This document shows positions 37,570-48,127 of a stretch of DNA of 64,000 nucleotides, piece after piece. Source of the DNA: Halomonas sp. Y3 (GTDB lineage: Bacteria > Pseudomonadota > Gammaproteobacteria > Pseudomonadales > Halomonadaceae). The DNA lies in the NCBI RefSeq assembly GCF_024137965.1, contig NZ_CP099975.1, forward strand, positions 3,472,001-3,536,000, given 5' to 3'. Under the pieces are notes generated by a model that was not told where the DNA came from, did not search any database, and saw only the letters and a program-made list of their open reading frames with translations. Position 1 is the stretch's first letter. The number at the start of each line of letters is the position of its first letter. Made by a program: the position numbers and the translations under genes.

Positions 37570-40098
37570 ATGAAGTTTATCAGAACCCTGCTCTTCTCAC
37601 TGGCCTGGCTGCTGGTGTCGCTCACCGCCGCCGCGGCCCTGGGCGTGGTGGGCGCCGCGCTCTACTTCGCCCCCGGACTTCCGGACGTGCGCCAGCTTCA
37701 GGACTTCGAGCTCCACTCGCCGCTGCGGATCTTTACCCGTGACGGCAAGCTGATCGGCGAATTCGGCGAGGAGCGCCGCATGCCGGTGGAGTACCACGAG
37801 ATTCCCGAGGAGTTCATCCAGGCCCTGCTGGCCGCCGAGGACGCCCACTTCTACGAGCACCCCGGCGTCGACCCCCGCGGCCTGGCCCGGGCGGCCCTGG
37901 AGCTCGCCTCCAGCGGCGGCGAGATCCAGTCGGGCGGCTCTACCATCACCATGCAGGTGGCGCGCAACTATCTGCTGACCCTGGACCGGACCTTCACCCG
38001 CAAGATCCGCGAGATCCTGCTGGCCCTGCAGATGGAGCGCGTCCTCTCCAAGGAGGAGATCCTCGAGCTCTATGTCAACAAGATCTTCCTCGGCAACCGC
38101 GCCTACGGTATCGCCGCCGCCGCCGAGACCTACTACAACCGCCCTCTCGACGAGCTGACCCTGGCCGAGAAGGCGATGATCGCCGGCCTGCCCAAGGCCC
38201 CGTCCGCCTTCAATCCGCTGGCCAACCCGGAACGCTCGCTGATCCGCCGCAACTGGATTCTCTACCGCATGCGCCAGCTGGGGCATATCGACCAGGCCGC
38301 CTATGACGAGGCGGTCCAGGCACCGATCACCGCCCGCCGCTATGTCGCCCAGACCGAGGTGGACGCCGACTATGTGGCCGAGATGGCGCGCCAGTACGCC
38401 ATCGAACGCTTCGGCGAGGAGGCCTACACCGCCGGCTACCGCATCCACACTACCCTGGACAGCGAACTGCAGCCCTTCGCCCGCCGCGCCCTGGCCGACG
38501 GCCTGATCGCCTACGACACCCGCCACGGCTGGCGCGGCCCCGAGCAGCGCGACATCCCGGCGAGTCTGGTCGAGGCCCAGGCCCGCACCGATCGCCGCGG
38601 CCTGGAGGAGGAGCTCGATGAATCCCCCGAGATCCTCGAGACCGCCCAGCGCGCCGCCGAGCGCAGCCAGACCGAGATCGAGGGCATCGAGGGCGATGTC
38701 AGCAACTGGGTTCAGGTGCTGGAGCGGACCCCCGGCTTCGGCCCGCTGCAGCCGGCCATCGTGGTGGAGAGCAGCGGTCGCGAGATGCGCGTGCTGACCC
38801 GCGGCGGCGAGCTGCGCACCATCGCCTGGGACGGGCTCTCCTGGGCGCGGGCCTACCGCAGCCCGCGGGCCCGAGGCCCGGAACCCGGCTCCGCTGCCGA
38901 GATCGCCAGCACCGGCGATCTCATCCGCGTGCTGGAGCGCGAGGACGGCACCCTGCGCCTGGCCCAGCGACCCGATGCCGAAGGCTCCCTGGTGGTGATG
39001 CACCCCGACACCGGCGCCATCCTGGCCCTGCAGGGGGGCTTCAGCTTCACGGCCAGCAAGTTCAATCGCGCCGTCCAGGCCCAGCGTCAGTCCGGCTCAA
39101 TCTTCAAGCCCTTCGTCTACCTGGCGGCCCTGGACAGCGGTCTGATGAATGCCGCCAGCGTGGTCAACGACGCTCCCGTGGTGGTTCAGGACGGCAGCAA
39201 CCAGCTGTGGCGCCCGGTCAATGCCAGCGGCGACTTCCTCGGCCCCACCCGCCTGCGGGTCGCCCTGGCGCGCTCGCGCAACCTGGTCACCATTCGCGTG
39301 CTCCAGCAGGTCGGCCTGGATGCCACCATCGATTTCCTCGAGGGCTTCGGCTTTGCCAGCTCGCGACTGCCCCGCGGCCTTTCCCTGGCCCTGGGCAGCG
39401 CCGACCTGACGCCGCTGGAGATGACCAACGCCTATGCGGTGCTGGCCAACGGTGGCTACCAGGTGACCCCCTGGTTCATCGAGCGCGTCACCCGGGGCGA
39501 TGACGACACCCTGATCGAGGAGGCCACGCCCACCATCGTCTGCCGCGACTGCCGTGACGGCCAGACCGAGGTGGAGGTCGACGGGCGCCGCCACCCGGTG
39601 GCGCCCCGGGTGGTGGACCCGATCTCCGCCTACATCCTTACCGACATGCTGCGCGACGTCATCGAGAGCGGTACCGGCCGACGCGCGCTTGAGCTCGGCC
39701 GTGGCGATATCGTCGGCAAGACCGGCACCACCAACAACCAGCGCGACGCCTGGTTCGCCGGCTACAACGCCGACCTCGCCGCCACCGTCTGGATCGGCAA
39801 GGACAACAACGAGACCATCGCCGAATACGGTGCCAATGCGGCCCTGCCGGTCTGGATCGACTTCATGCGCGACGCCCTCGAGGGTCGCCCCGAGGCGAAG
39901 CATGAGCGCCCCGGCGGCCTGGTCACCGCCCGGGTCGACCCCGACAGCGGGCGCCGACTGCCCGACGGTCAGGGCGGCGGCATGACCGAGCTCTTCCACC
40001 CGGACCACCTGCCCGGCGTGCAGCCGCGCCGCGTCGAACGCGAGGTGGAGCAGCACAGCGGTTCCCAGGGCACCGGCTCCTACGAAGCGATCTTCTGA
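37570..40098 (+). CDS. mrcA: Penicillin-binding protein 1A
   Basis: Bifunctional peptidoglycan synthase (842 residues from the ATG at 37570, which starts the membrane anchor MKFIRTLLFSLAWLLVSLTA). The GT51 glycosyltransferase region has EDAHFYEHPGVDPRGLARA with the catalytic Glu and GGSTITMQVARN. An OB-like insert follows. The transpeptidase has SxxK in RQSGSIFKPF, SxN in LARSRNLVTI and KTG in GKTGTTNNQRDAWF. Divergent from pilM, as in pseudomonads (also called ponA). Confidence 0.97.
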   Translation: MKFIRTLLFSLAWLLVSLTAAAALGVVGAALYFAPGLPDVRQLQDFELHSPLRIFTRDGKLIGEFGEERRMPVEYHEIPEEFIQALLAAEDAHFYEHPGVDPRGLARAALELASSGGEIQSGGSTITMQVARNYLLTLDRTFTRKIREILLALQMERVLSKEEILELYVNKIFLGNRAYGIAAAAETYYNRPLDELTLAEKAMIAGLPKAPSAFNPLANPERSLIRRNWILYRMRQLGHIDQAAYDEAVQAPITARRYVAQTEVDADYVAEMARQYAIERFGEEAYTAGYRIHTTLDSELQPFARRALADGLIAYDTRHGWRGPEQRDIPASLVEAQARTDRRGLEEELDESPEILETAQRAAERSQTEIEGIEGDVSNWVQVLERTPGFGPLQPAIVVESSGREMRVLTRGGELRTIAWDGLSWARAYRSPRARGPEPGSAAEIASTGDLIRVLEREDGTLRLAQRPDAEGSLVVMHPDTGAILALQGGFSFTASKFNRAVQAQRQSGSIFKPFVYLAALDSGLMNAASVVNDAPVVVQDGSNQLWRPVNASGDFLGPTRLRVALARSRNLVTIRVLQQVGLDATIDFLEGFGFASSRLPRGLSLALGSADLTPLEMTNAYAVLANGGYQVTPWFIERVTRGDDDTLIEEATPTIVCRDCRDGQTEVEVDGRRHPVAPRVVDPISAYILTDMLRDVIESGTGRRALELGRGDIVGKTGTTNNQRDAWFAGYNADLAATVWIGKDNNETIAEYGANAALPVWIDFMRDALEGRPEAKHERPGGLVTARVDPDSGRRLPDGQGGGMTELFHPDHLPGVQPRRVEREVEQHSGSQGTGSYEAIF

Positions 40099-40110
40099 CG
40101 CCTCGCGACC

Positions 40111-40140
40111 AGGGCGGCACGGACGCCGCCCTCTTCAACG
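40111..40140 (+). terminator. Possible terminator after PBP1A gene
   Basis: AGGGCGGC and GCCGCCCT pair around ACGGAC, 12 bp after the stop codon. The following CTTC has only a weak T tract. Confidence 0.45.
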
Positions 40141-40210
40141 CCCCTCATCAACAACGCACACCCCAAGCTCACACCCGCTGGGATTCACTCAACGGCCCCG
40201 GGGGATGCCC

Positions 40211-40960
40211 ATGTCACACCCTGCCAGCCGCCTGCTGATCGTGGCACTTAGCCTCGGCGCAGGCGCCAATGTCTCCGCCAGCCCCTTCTACGCGCCGCCT
40301 CCCGTCGAGGAGAAGGCCCACGGCTTCAGCGGTGAGGCCGAACTCGGCTACACCCACCTCGCCGGCAATACCGACAGCCAGACGCTGATCGGCAAGAGCC
40401 AGCTGACCTGGCTGCGCGACCGCTGGACCCACCTGCTGCGCGGCGAGGTCCGCCATGTCTCCCGGGACGGCGAGGCCAGCGCCGAGCAGTATCGCCTGAC
40501 CGGGCGTGAGCGCTACGACCTCGAGGGCCCCCACTATCTGTTCGGGTTCGCTCGCTGGGAGAAGGACCGCTTCAGCGGCTACGACCACCAGCTGGCCGCC
40601 ATCGCCGGCTACGGCCGGGAGCTGATCCGCCACGAGCACCATCGGCTCTCGCTGGAGGCCGGCCCGGGCTATCGCCACGACCGCATCGACACGGAGCCCA
40701 ACGCCTCCCTGGGCGTCGCCTATGGCGCCCTGGCCTGGCAGTTCGAAGCCAGCGAGACCACCACCCTGAAGCAGGAGCTCTCGGTGGAGGCCACCGACGA
40801 CAACACCACCTCCCGCGCGCTCTCATCGCTGACGGCGCGGCTCAACTCGCGCCTGGCCCTGCGCCTCTCCCATGAAGTCAGGCGCAACTCGCAGCCGCCG
40901 GACGAAGCCAAGGCCCGCACCGACCACACCACCAGCGCCGCGCTGCTCTACAGCTGGTAG
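40211..40960 (+). CDS. DUF481 family outer-membrane protein (YdiY-like)
   Basis: About 249 residues with a signal peptide (SRLLIVALSLGAGANVSASP). GGGGGATGCCC upstream places a ribosome binding site 6 bp before the ATG at 40211; the ATG at 40205 is also possible. The mature part is made of alternating amphipathic strands with the DUF481 pattern GFSGEAELGYTHLAGNTDSQTL near its start and ends in an aromatic residue (LLYSW), as outer-membrane beta-barrels do. Related proteins are called salt-induced outer membrane proteins; function is unknown. Confidence 0.9.
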   Translation: MSHPASRLLIVALSLGAGANVSASPFYAPPPVEEKAHGFSGEAELGYTHLAGNTDSQTLIGKSQLTWLRDRWTHLLRGEVRHVSRDGEASAEQYRLTGRERYDLEGPHYLFGFARWEKDRFSGYDHQLAAIAGYGRELIRHEHHRLSLEAGPGYRHDRIDTEPNASLGVAYGALAWQFEASETTTLKQELSVEATDDNTTSRALSSLTARLNSRLALRLSHEVRRNSQPPDEAKARTDHTTSAALLYSW

Positions 40961-40998
40961 CTCACTTCACTCGACTTCCTCTCTCCCCCGGATACGAC

Positions 40999-41022
40999 GA
41001 CGCCGGCCCGAAGGCCGGCGTC
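40999..41022. other. Perfect 10-bp hairpin between convergent genes
   Basis: GACGCCGGCC-CGAA-GGCCGGCGTC between the DUF481 gene and maeB. It may end transcription from either side but has no T tract. Confidence 0.45.
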
Positions 41023-41058
41023 GCGGAAGGCAATGTCCCGTGCGTTACACGCCGCATG

Positions 41059-42327
41059 CTACACGCCGTAAACGTCATCCACGCTCTTCAGCGGGTAGTG
41101 GGCCGGGTAGGGGCGGCGCGCCACGCCGGAGTCCACGGCCGCCTGAGCCACGGCGGAGGTGATGCGCTCCAGCAGACGCACATCCACCGGCGTGGGGATG
41201 ATGTAGTCGCGGCCGAAGCTCATGCTCTCCTTCTCGTAGGCGTCCAGCACCGCCTGAGGCACCGGCTCCCGGGCCAGGTCCTTGAGGGCGTGAACCGCGG
41301 CCACCTTCATCTCCTCGTTGATACGGGTAGCGCGCACGTCCAGGGCCCCGCGGAAGATGAAGGGGAAGCCCAGCACGTTGTTGACCTGATTGGGGTAATC
41401 CGAACGGCCGGTGGCCATGATCACGTCGGGGCGCACCTCCCGGGCCAGGTCCGGGTGGATCTCCGGGTCCGGATTGGTGCAGGCGAAGACCACCGGGTTG
41501 GGCGCCATCTTGCGAATATGATCGGCGCTCATCAGACCCGGACCGGAAAGGCCCACGAAGACGTCGGCCCCATCGATGGCGTCGTCCAGGGTGCGCTTGT
41601 CGGTGTCGACGGCGAACATCGCCTTGTAGGGGTTCAGGCCGTCGCGCTCGGTGTGGATCACGCCGCGACGGTCGAGCATCACGATGTTCTCGGCACGCGC
41701 GCCGCAGGAGACCAGCAGCTTCATGCAGGCGATGGCGGCGGCGCCGGCCCCCATGCAGACGATGCTGGCGTCCTCGAGGCGCTTGCCGGCGATCTCCAAG
41801 GCGTTGAGCATGCCCGCCGCGGTGACGATGGCGGTGCCGTGCTGGTCATCGTGGAAGACCGGGATGTTGCACTGCTCGATCAGCGCCTGCTCGATCTCGA
41901 AGCACTCCGGCGCCTTGATATCCTCGAGATTGATGCCTCCCCAGGTATCGGCGATGCGCGCCACGGTATCGATGAAGGCCTGGGGGCTCTCGGCGTTGAC
42001 CTCGATATCCACGGAGTTGATGCCGGCAAAGCGCTTGAACAGCACACCCTTGCCCTCCATGACCGGCTTGCTGGCCAGGGCGCCGAGGTTGCCCAGCCCC
42101 AGGATGGCGGAGCCGTCGGAGATGACCGCCACCAGGTTGCCCTTGCCGGTGTAGCGATAGGCGTTCTCCGGGTCGCGGGCGATCTCGCGACACGGCTCGG
42201 CCACACCCGGGCTGTAGGCCAGGGCGAGGTCCTTGGCGGTGGCGGTGGGCTTGGTCAGCTCGATGGAGAGCTTCCCGGGGATGGGCTTGGCGTGATAGTC
42301 CAGCGCGGCCTGTCTTGCGTCACTCAT
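41059..42327 (-). CDS. maeB: Malic enzyme, short form
   Basis: Oxidative decarboxylation of malate to pyruvate. 422 residues with the malic domain (ALAYSPGVAEPCREI, GLGNLGALASKPVMEGKGVLFK) and NAD(P) domain (VCMGAGAAAIACMKLLVSCGA). The C-terminal phosphotransacetylase-like domain of E. coli MaeB is absent, so it is the short class found also in pseudomonads and rhizobia. NADP versus NAD use cannot be settled by eye. Convergent with the DUF481 gene. Confidence 0.95.
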   Translation of the reverse strand: MSDARQAALDYHAKPIPGKLSIELTKPTATAKDLALAYSPGVAEPCREIARDPENAYRYTGKGNLVAVISDGSAILGLGNLGALASKPVMEGKGVLFKRFAGINSVDIEVNAESPQAFIDTVARIADTWGGINLEDIKAPECFEIEQALIEQCNIPVFHDDQHGTAIVTAAGMLNALEIAGKRLEDASIVCMGAGAAAIACMKLLVSCGARAENIVMLDRRGVIHTERDGLNPYKAMFAVDTDKRTLDDAIDGADVFVGLSGPGLMSADHIRKMAPNPVVFACTNPDPEIHPDLAREVRPDVIMATGRSDYPNQVNNVLGFPFIFRGALDVRATRINEEMKVAAVHALKDLAREPVPQAVLDAYEKESMSFGRDYIIPTPVDVRLLERITSAVAQAAVDSGVARRPYPAHYPLKSVDDVYGV

Positions 42328-42526
42328 GTGGGTGAATTCCGGTCAGGGTGAAAATGTTGCACCACGATATAGAAAAAAGCCCCCGCGCTCAAGCTTGCGC
42401 CATTTCCTGCCTGTTGCACGCTCGTTTGACACCGATACCAACCATTTGCCGCAACTTATGGCTGAAGCTCCAGCCATAACCCAGGCCTTATCGACACCGC
42501 CGCCGCATCGGCCGCGGCGATCGGAC

Positions 42527-42556
42527 CGAAAAAAACCCGCCTCGAAGGGCGGGTTT
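42527..42556 (-). terminator. Intrinsic terminator after rpmE
   Basis: Minus strand AAACCCGCC...GGCGGGTTT with a TTCG-type loop, followed by TTTTCGG; about 30 bp after the rpmE stop. Confidence 0.92.
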
Positions 42557-42584
42557 CCTGACAGGTCGGCGTACGCCTGGGCGA

Positions 42585-42797
42585 TCAGCGCTTGAGTGCG
42601 GCACCGAAACGCTTGTTGAAGCGCTCGACGCGACCACCGGTGGTCGCCTGCTTCTGCTTGCCGGTGTAGAAGGGGTGGCACTGGGAGCAGACGTCCAGGG
42701 AGAAGTCCTGGCCGGAAGTGGAGCCTACCTGAAAGGTGGCACCACAGGAGCAGGTGGCGCTGACCGTCTTGTATTCGGGGTGGATACCTTGTTTCAT
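42585..42797 (-). CDS. rpmE: Ribosomal protein L31 (zinc-binding type)
   Basis: 70 residues from the conserved start [10 protein letters not shown]; the longer frame to 42851 has no family support. The zinc ligands are intact: Cys16 and Cys18 in TCSCGATF and [13 protein letters not shown]. This is the zinc-containing form usually replaced by a Cys-less paralogue under zinc limitation. Divergent from priA, which is a common arrangement. Confidence 0.98.
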   Translation of the reverse strand: MKQGIHPEYKTVSATCSCGATFQVGSTSGQDFSLDVCSQCHPFYTGKQKQATTGGRVERFNKRFGAALKR

Positions 42798-42971
42798 CTT
42801 GAGCCTCGTTGAGCTGTATGCCGCCACCTGATCCGCTGCCAGGCACCGCATACGGGTTGTCTATCGGTCGCGCCGGTGGCAGGCGCGAGTGCAAACCGGT
42901 TGATCCCGCCCTGGCCGCACTCGGCAGGCAGGGAGGCGCAGCATTCTAGCAGAGCCAGTCCCGGAGGCCAA

Positions 42972-45206
42972 TTGCCCACCACCTCTTCCCCCCGCGCCCT
43001 GGGCGTGGCGGTCCCCTCGCCGCTGCGCCGCCTGTTCGACTACCGCCCCGCCGGCACGCCGCCCCCCGGCGGCTGGGCACCCGGCCTGCGGGTGCGCGTT
43101 CCCTTCGGCCGACGCCAGGTGGTCGGCGTGGTGATGGAGTGCCGCGATCACAGCGAGCTGCCCCTGGCCGAGCTCAAGCCCGTCGTCGCCTGCCTGGACG
43201 CCGCCCCCCTGCCCGCCGACTGGCTGTGGCTGTGCCGCTTCACCGCCCGCTACTATCAGCACTCCCTGGGCGACACCTTCCACCAGGCCATGCCCACCCT
43301 GCTGCGCCAGGGGCGCGCCCTGGAGGGACGCACCCGGGAGCGCTGGCAGCTCACCGCCGCCGGCCGCGACACGCCCGCCGAGGCCCTCGCCCGCGCCCCC
43401 CGCCAGGCGGAGCTGCTGGCCATGCTCGCCCAGCACCCCCACGGCCTGGCCACCCAGGCGATCCTGGCCCAATCGTTTTCCCGCGAACAGCTCAGGGCGC
43501 TGGCCGCCAAGGGACTGGTGGCGTCTCACGAGGAACCGCTGACCGCTCGCCCCCTGCCCGACGCCGACCACCTGCTGGCCGAGCCCGCCCTGCCGCTCAA
43601 CCGCGAGCAGGCCGCGGCCCTGGCCACCCTCCACGAGCGGCTGGATGCCTATCACCCCTGCCTGCTGGAGGGGGTCACCGGCAGCGGCAAGACCGAGGTC
43701 TACCTGCAGCTGATCGAGGCGGTGGTGGGGCGCGGCCGCCAGGCCCTGGTGCTGGTGCCGGAGATCGGCCTGACGCCCCAGACCCTGGCTCGCTTTCGGC
43801 ACCGCTTCCGGGTGCCGGTGGTAGCGCTGCACTCCGGCCTTACCGACCACGAGCGCCTGGACGCCTGGGAGGCCGCCGCCAGCGGGCGTGCGCCCATCGT
43901 GATCGGCACCCGCTCGGCGATCTTCACCCCGCTGGCGCGCCCCGGGGCGATCATCGTCGACGAGGAGCATGACGGCTCCTACAAGCAGCAGGACGGGCTG
44001 CGCTACCACGCCCGGGACCTGGCCGTGGCCCGGGCCCACCACCACGGCATCCCGCTGCTGCTGGGCAGCGCCACCCCCTCCCTGGAGAGCCTCGCCAGGG
44101 GGCTCAGCGGCGAATGGCGCCACCTGCCGCTGACCCGCCGCGCCACCCGCCACGCCCCGGCCCGGCTGGAGCTGGTGGACCTGCGCGGGCGCCCCCGCCA
44201 GGGCGGCCTGATCCCGCCGGTCATGGAGGCCATCGAGGAGACCCTGGCGGCCGGCCATCAGGTGCTGGTCTTCGTCAACCGCCGCGGCTTCGCCCCCACC
44301 CTGGCCTGTCACGCCTGCGGCTGGCTGGCCGAGTGCGACGCCTGCGACGCCCGCATGACCCTTCACCGCCAGCCGCCGCTGCTCGCCTGCCACCACTGCG
44401 ACCGCCGCCGCGCCCTGCCCGAGGCCTGTCCGGCCTGCGGCAGCATCGACCTGCGCCCCCTGGGCAGCGGTACCGAGCGCACCGAGGAGACCCTGGCCGC
44501 ACGCTTTCCGAAGGTGCCGGTCTATCGCATCGACCGCGACAGCACCCGGCGCCGCGATGCCTTCGAGCAGGCGCTCGCCGAGGTGCGCCGCGGCGACCCC
44601 TGCCTGCTGGTGGGCACCCAGATGCTGGCCAAGGGCCACCACCTGCCCCATGTCACCCTGGTGGTAGTGGTCAACGCCGACGCCGGCCTCTATGCCAGCG
44701 ACTTTCGCGCCCTGGAACAGAGCGCCCAGCTGCTGGTCCAGGTGGCCGGGCGCGCCGGGCGCGCCGCCCACCCCGGCCGCGTGCTGGTTCAGACCCTGCA
44801 CCCGGAGGACCCGCAGCTGCGCCTGCTGGCGGAGCGCGGCTACGCCGCCCTGGCCGAGCAGCTCCTGGAGGAGCGTCGCGCCGCCGCCCTGCCCCCCTTT
44901 CGCTTCCTCGCCCTGCTGCGCCTGGAGAGCGCCAGGGAGGAGGCCGCCGGCGAGCTCGCCCGCCGCGCCGCCGGCGCCCTGCGCGGCTGGCTGGCCGAGC
45001 ACGCGCTCGCGGTGGACTGCCTGGGCCCGGTGCCGGCCCCCATGGAGCGCCGCCAGGGCCGCTACCACCTGCAGCTGATGCTGAGCGCGGCGAAGCGCAG
45101 CGCCCTGCACTCGGCCTGCGCCTGGCTCACCGCCTGGCTGGAGGCGACCCCCGAGGCGCGGCGAGTACGCTGGTCGCTGGATATCGACCCCCAGACGCTG
45201 AGCTGA
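42972..45206 (+). CDS. priA: Primosomal replication helicase PriA
   Basis: 3'-5' helicase that reloads replication forks. I choose the TTG at 42972: CCGGAGG lies 6 bp upstream and LPTTSSPRALGVAVPSPLRR matches a normal PriA N-terminus (744 residues). The frame upstream (to 42876) has no ribosome binding site. Walker A is EGVTGSGKTEVYLQ, Walker B DEEHDGSYKQ, and eight cysteines binding two zinc ions lie in CHACGWLAECDACD, CHHCDRRR and CPACGS. The heptad repeat array begins right after the stop codon. Confidence 0.96.
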   Translation: MPTTSSPRALGVAVPSPLRRLFDYRPAGTPPPGGWAPGLRVRVPFGRRQVVGVVMECRDHSELPLAELKPVVACLDAAPLPADWLWLCRFTARYYQHSLGDTFHQAMPTLLRQGRALEGRTRERWQLTAAGRDTPAEALARAPRQAELLAMLAQHPHGLATQAILAQSFSREQLRALAAKGLVASHEEPLTARPLPDADHLLAEPALPLNREQAAALATLHERLDAYHPCLLEGVTGSGKTEVYLQLIEAVVGRGRQALVLVPEIGLTPQTLARFRHRFRVPVVALHSGLTDHERLDAWEAAASGRAPIVIGTRSAIFTPLARPGAIIVDEEHDGSYKQQDGLRYHARDLAVARAHHHGIPLLLGSATPSLESLARGLSGEWRHLPLTRRATRHAPARLELVDLRGRPRQGGLIPPVMEAIEETLAAGHQVLVFVNRRGFAPTLACHACGWLAECDACDARMTLHRQPPLLACHHCDRRRALPEACPACGSIDLRPLGSGTERTEETLAARFPKVPVYRIDRDSTRRRDAFEQALAEVRRGDPCLLVGTQMLAKGHHLPHVTLVVVVNADAGLYASDFRALEQSAQLLVQVAGRAGRAAHPGRVLVQTLHPEDPQLRLLAERGYAALAEQLLEERRAAALPPFRFLALLRLESAREEAAGELARRAAGALRGWLAEHALAVDCLGPVPAPMERRQGRYHLQLMLSAAKRSALHSACAWLTAWLEATPEARRVRWSLDIDPQTLS

Positions 45207-45290
<84 letters not shown>

Positions 45291-45536
45291 GATGCTGCCA
45301 TCACACCTCGCAACAAGGGGGTTCTTAAAGCTTAGAGCTTATGGCTTACCGCTTCGGGCGCAGCCCGGTTGGGCTTTAAAGCCGCGCCACAATTACCGAT
45401 AATGGCCGGCCGTGCCCGCTAAAGGCTCCGTTTCCATGCCCACGCCCCGGGCGAGCGCCTCGTCACCGCCGGTTCATCGGCCGCTCGCTCCCCAAGGCGC
45501 CCCCAGGGCCTTCGCTCCAGGATAGAAGTTCGCCTC

Positions 45537-47222
45537 ATGAAAGAGACCATCGTGACCCTGCTCGAGGGCGCCCTCGACACCCTCAAGCAGCAGGACCTGC
45601 TGCCCGCCGATATCGCCCCGACCATCAAGGTCGACCCGACGAAGGACAAGGCCCACGGCGACTACGCCACCAACCTGGCGCTGATGCTGGCCAAGCCCGC
45701 CGGCCGCAAGCCCCGGGAGCTGGCCGAGGCCCTGGTGGCCGCCCTCCCCGAAAGCGACGCCGTCAGCCAGGTGGAGATCGCCGGGCCCGGCTTCATCAAC
45801 TTCTTCGCCGCCACCGACGCCGCCGCCCAGGTGGTGCGCCAGGTGCTCGACGCAGGCGACGCCTTCGGCCGCAGCCTGATCGGCCAGGGCCAGAAGGTGC
45901 AGGTAGAGTTCGTCTCCGCCAACCCCACCGGGCCGCTCCACGTGGGTCACGGCCGCGGCGCCGCCATCGGCGACTCCATCTGCCGCCTGCTGGAGGCGGT
46001 GGGTTATGACGTGACCCGGGAGTTCTACTACAACGACGCCGGCGCCCAGATCAGCAACCTGGCCCTCTCGGTGCAGGCCCGCGCCAAGGGGCTCGACCCC
46101 GACGACCCGAGCTGGCCCGCCGACGGCTACCGCGGCGGCTACATCATCGATGTGGCCAACAGCTACCTGGCCGGCGAGACCGTCCACGCCGACGACCGCC
46201 ACGTTACCGGCCAGGGCGACCCGGAGGATCTCGAGGCGATCCAGGAGTTTGCCGTGGCCTACCTGCGCCGGGAGCAGGACCTCGACCTCAAGGCCTTCGG
46301 CGTCCACTTCGACGTCTACTTCCTGGAGTCCTCCCTCTACCGCGAGGGCAAGGTGGAGGCCACCGTCGAGCGGCTGATCGAGAAGGGCCACACCTATGAA
46401 GAGGACGGCGCCCTCTGGCTGCGCACCACCGACTTCGGTGACGACAAGGACCGGGTGATGCGCAAGACCGACGGCGGCTACACCTACTTCCTGCCCGACG
46501 TCGCCTACCACCTCGACAAGTGGCAGCGCGGCTTCACCACCGTGATCAACGAGCAGGGCGCCGACCACCACTCCACCGTGACCCGGGTGCGCGCCGGCCT
46601 GCAGGCCCTGGAAGCGGGCATTCCCCAGGGGTGGCCGGACTATGTGCTGCACCAGATGGTGATGGTCACCCGCTCCGGTGTGGAGGTGAAGCTCTCCAAG
46701 CGCGCCGGCAGCTACGTCACGGTGCGCGACCTGATCGACGAGGTGGGTCGCGATGCCACCCGCTTCTTCCTGGCCGCCCGCCGGGCCGACTCCCAGCTCA
46801 CCTTCGACATCGACCTGGCGCGCTCCCAGTCCAACGACAACCCGGTCTACTATGTGCAGTACGCCCACGCCCGGGTGTGCAGCGTGATGCGCCGCGCCGA
46901 GGCCGACGGCCTGGCCTTCGACCACGCCCTGGCCACGGCCAGCCTGGGCCGGCTCGCGGAGGATCAGGAGAAGGCGCTGATGAACCGCCTGGCCCGCTAC
47001 CCCGAGGTGGTCGAGCACGCCGCCGCCTCCCGGGAGCCCCAGCAGGTCGCCCAGTATCTGCTGGACCTGGCCGCCGACTTCCACACCTGCTACAACGCGG
47101 TGAAGGTGATGGTCGAGGATGACGCCCTGCGCAATGCCCGCCTGGCCCTGGGCCTGGCCACCCGCCAGGTGCTGCGCAACGGTCTCGACCTGATGGGAGT
47201 CAGCGCCCCCGAGGAGATGTAA
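45537..47222 (+). CDS. argS: Arginyl-tRNA synthetase
   Basis: Class I aminoacyl-tRNA synthetase, 561 residues. The N-terminal Add-1 domain is followed by the HIGH-type signature [21 protein letters not shown]. The KMSKS counterpart is [16 protein letters not shown], and the anticodon-binding helical domain ([21 protein letters not shown] onward) is complete. First gene of the argS-SPOR-hslVU run; the SPOR gene starts 3 bp after its stop. Confidence 0.98.
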   Translation: MKETIVTLLEGALDTLKQQDLLPADIAPTIKVDPTKDKAHGDYATNLALMLAKPAGRKPRELAEALVAALPESDAVSQVEIAGPGFINFFAATDAAAQVVRQVLDAGDAFGRSLIGQGQKVQVEFVSANPTGPLHVGHGRGAAIGDSICRLLEAVGYDVTREFYYNDAGAQISNLALSVQARAKGLDPDDPSWPADGYRGGYIIDVANSYLAGETVHADDRHVTGQGDPEDLEAIQEFAVAYLRREQDLDLKAFGVHFDVYFLESSLYREGKVEATVERLIEKGHTYEEDGALWLRTTDFGDDKDRVMRKTDGGYTYFLPDVAYHLDKWQRGFTTVINEQGADHHSTVTRVRAGLQALEAGIPQGWPDYVLHQMVMVTRSGVEVKLSKRAGSYVTVRDLIDEVGRDATRFFLAARRADSQLTFDIDLARSQSNDNPVYYVQYAHARVCSVMRRAEADGLAFDHALATASLGRLAEDQEKALMNRLARYPEVVEHAAASREPQQVAQYLLDLAADFHTCYNAVKVMVEDDALRNARLALGLATRQVLRNGLDLMGVSAPEEM

Positions 47223-47225
47223 CCC

Positions 47226-47951
47226 ATGGCGACCCGCAAGCAGCCGCCCAAGCGGCGCGGTGCTACCAGCAGCCGCCGCCAGACCGCACGCAAGCCCCGC
47301 CGCGAGTGGCGGCTGCCCGGCTGGGTCTGGGGCCTGGCCGGCCTGGTGGGCGGCTTTCTGCTCTCTCAGCACCAGCACGGGGTGGCGCCCTGGCAGGTGG
47401 AGGATTCGCCTCTGGCCACGGTGCTGCCGCGCAGCGCGCCGCCGGAACCGGAGGCCGCCGCCCCGGCCAGGCCCAGCGAACCGCGCATGCCGACCTTCGA
47501 GTTCTACACCCTGCTGCCGGAGTCGGAGGTGATCGCCCCCCGCGGGGAGATGCCCGCCTCCACGGCTCGGCCCCCGGCGCCCCCTCCTGCCGAGGAGAGC
47601 AGCGAGGCGGCGTCCGCCCAGGAGAGCGCCGACCCCATCGCCGAGGTGATCGCCGCCAACCTGGCGACCGAGCGCAGCGAGCCCACCGCCGCCGCCGAGC
47701 CCGCCAGCAACGGCCACCGCTACATGCTCCAGGCGGCCTCCTTCCGCGAATCCGGCGACGCCCAGCAGCTGCAGCGCCGCCTGCGCGACTTCGGCCTGCT
47801 GGCCCAGGTCAGCGAGGTCAGGGCCGGCGGCGGCGAGACCTGGCACCGGGTCCAGGTCGGCCCCTATGACGACAACCGCGAGCTCAGCCGCGCCCAGGAC
47901 CTGATGGTCACCCAAGGCATCGAGCCGCTGCTGATCCGCCTGCAGAACTAG
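47226..47951 (+). CDS. SPOR-domain protein, FtsN-like
   Basis: 241-residue bitopic protein: a strongly basic cytoplasmic tail ([24 protein letters not shown]), one membrane helix ([19 protein letters not shown]), a Pro/Ala/Glu-rich linker and a C-terminal SPOR domain ([42 protein letters not shown]) that binds denuded septal glycan. The place between argS and hslV is where ftsN lies in many gammaproteobacteria, so a cell-division role is likely but inferred. Confidence 0.9.
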   Translation: MATRKQPPKRRGATSSRRQTARKPRREWRLPGWVWGLAGLVGGFLLSQHQHGVAPWQVEDSPLATVLPRSAPPEPEAAAPARPSEPRMPTFEFYTLLPESEVIAPRGEMPASTARPPAPPPAEESSEAASAQESADPIAEVIAANLATERSEPTAAAEPASNGHRYMLQAASFRESGDAQQLQRRLRDFGLLAQVSEVRAGGGETWHRVQVGPYDDNRELSRAQDLMVTQGIEPLLIRLQN

Positions 47952-48127
47952 GCAATCACCCATTCACCGCTGCGCTCGCGACGTGGCTCGGCGACTTCAT
48001 TGAAGCCTTGAATTCAGGGCGCTCCGCCCGCACCTCTCCCTTCAGCCTTATCGCGGCGCCCGGGGCCATGCCCCGCGGCGCCGAAAGTCATCGGGAGCCA
48101 GGCGCTCCCCCAAGGAGAGACTCCTCC

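Noticed and set aside
42861..45110. 749-residue frame opposite priA
   Set aside because: Shadow; no recognisable motif and priA has intact helicase and zinc motifs.
45474..47963. 829-residue minus-strand frame opposite argS and the SPOR gene
   Set aside because: Shadow frame caused by codon bias at high GC; argS is unambiguous on the other strand.
48008..48127. N-terminal extension of HslV
   Set aside because: The catalytic Thr must follow the initiating Met; the start at 48128 has a proper ribosome binding site.
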